From NCBI GenBank assembly GCA_021796155.1, contig JAJYOO010000214.1, positions 1-5,250 of the forward strand: DNA of 5,250 nt, written 5' to 3'. Below, in pieces: positions 5,220 through 5,250 of this stretch; within the stretch, counting starts at the first letter, position 1; each line of letters opens with the position of its first letter. The notes under the pieces were generated by a model, which saw nothing but the letters and a program-made list of their open reading frames with translations, ran no database searches and was not told the DNA's origin. This DNA is from Chloroflexota bacterium. GTDB lineage: Bacteria > Chloroflexota > Anaerolineae > Anaerolineales > Villigracilaceae. A program made the translations under genes and the position numbers.

Positions 5220-5250
5220 GTCGTTGCGAGGGTTGGTGGTTGAGTAAGGC
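5220..5250 (+). repeat. TCATTGCGAG-type intergenic repeat, copy 2 (reaches window edge)
   Basis: GTCGTTGCGAG (5220-5230), a 7-nt gap, then GGTTGAGTAAGGC (5238-5250). It matches the copy at 4574-4600 in both blocks, in the same orientation and 646 bp away. It lies just upstream of the DUF971 gene's ribosome site and may continue past the window. Confidence 0.45.

Overview
The window looks like a bacterial chromosome segment of moderate G+C. It carries a divergently arranged two-component system and ABC exporter, followed by a short, disturbed-looking region with a gene fragment. Gene style, codon choice and intergenic TCATTGCGAG-type repeats remind me of Anaerolineae-like Chloroflexota. That is an impression, because no rRNA or other taxonomic marker is present.

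Left part (1-2576, minus strand): one tightly packed operon read leftwards. It encodes an ABC ATPase (1641-2576), an ABC-2 permease starting 1 bp after it (359-1639), and a second, paralogous ABC-2 permease starting 15 bp further on (1-343, cut by the window edge). One ATPase with two permeases of the large-loop ABC-2 type is the layout of a heterodimeric exporter.

Middle (2577-2724): a compact divergent control region. It has candidate -10 boxes facing both ways, three copies of CTGCCATT (two direct, one inverted), a perfect 10-bp inverted repeat around a 48-bp centre, and a perfect 6-2-6 palindrome. These repeats sit on or beside the candidate promoters.

Centre-right (2725-4550, plus strand): a membrane histidine kinase of the HisKA_3 (NarL-partner) class and a LuxR-type response regulator, overlapping by ATGA. 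Kinase, regulator, ATPase and two permeases are the same five components as the Bacillus subtilis LnrJK-LnrLMN (YfiJKLMN) system, which senses and resists membrane-active linear polyenes. Here the two halves are divergent. By inference the kinase responds to membrane stress or an amphipathic compound, and the regulator binds the shared control region to raise exporter expression. The substrate cannot be read from the sequence.

Right part (4551-5250): a gene-free stretch after the regulator begins with a TCATTGCGAG-type repeat and shows no convincing terminator. On the minus strand lies an A+T-rich fragment of an AadA-like nucleotidyltransferase (4674-4859), cut just before its catalytic Asp-x-Asp motif. 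Its start overlaps the last 11 bases of an intact DUF971/GBBH-like zinc-domain gene (4849-5196). A diverged second copy of the intergenic repeat begins at 5220, so this segment is bracketed by related repeats.
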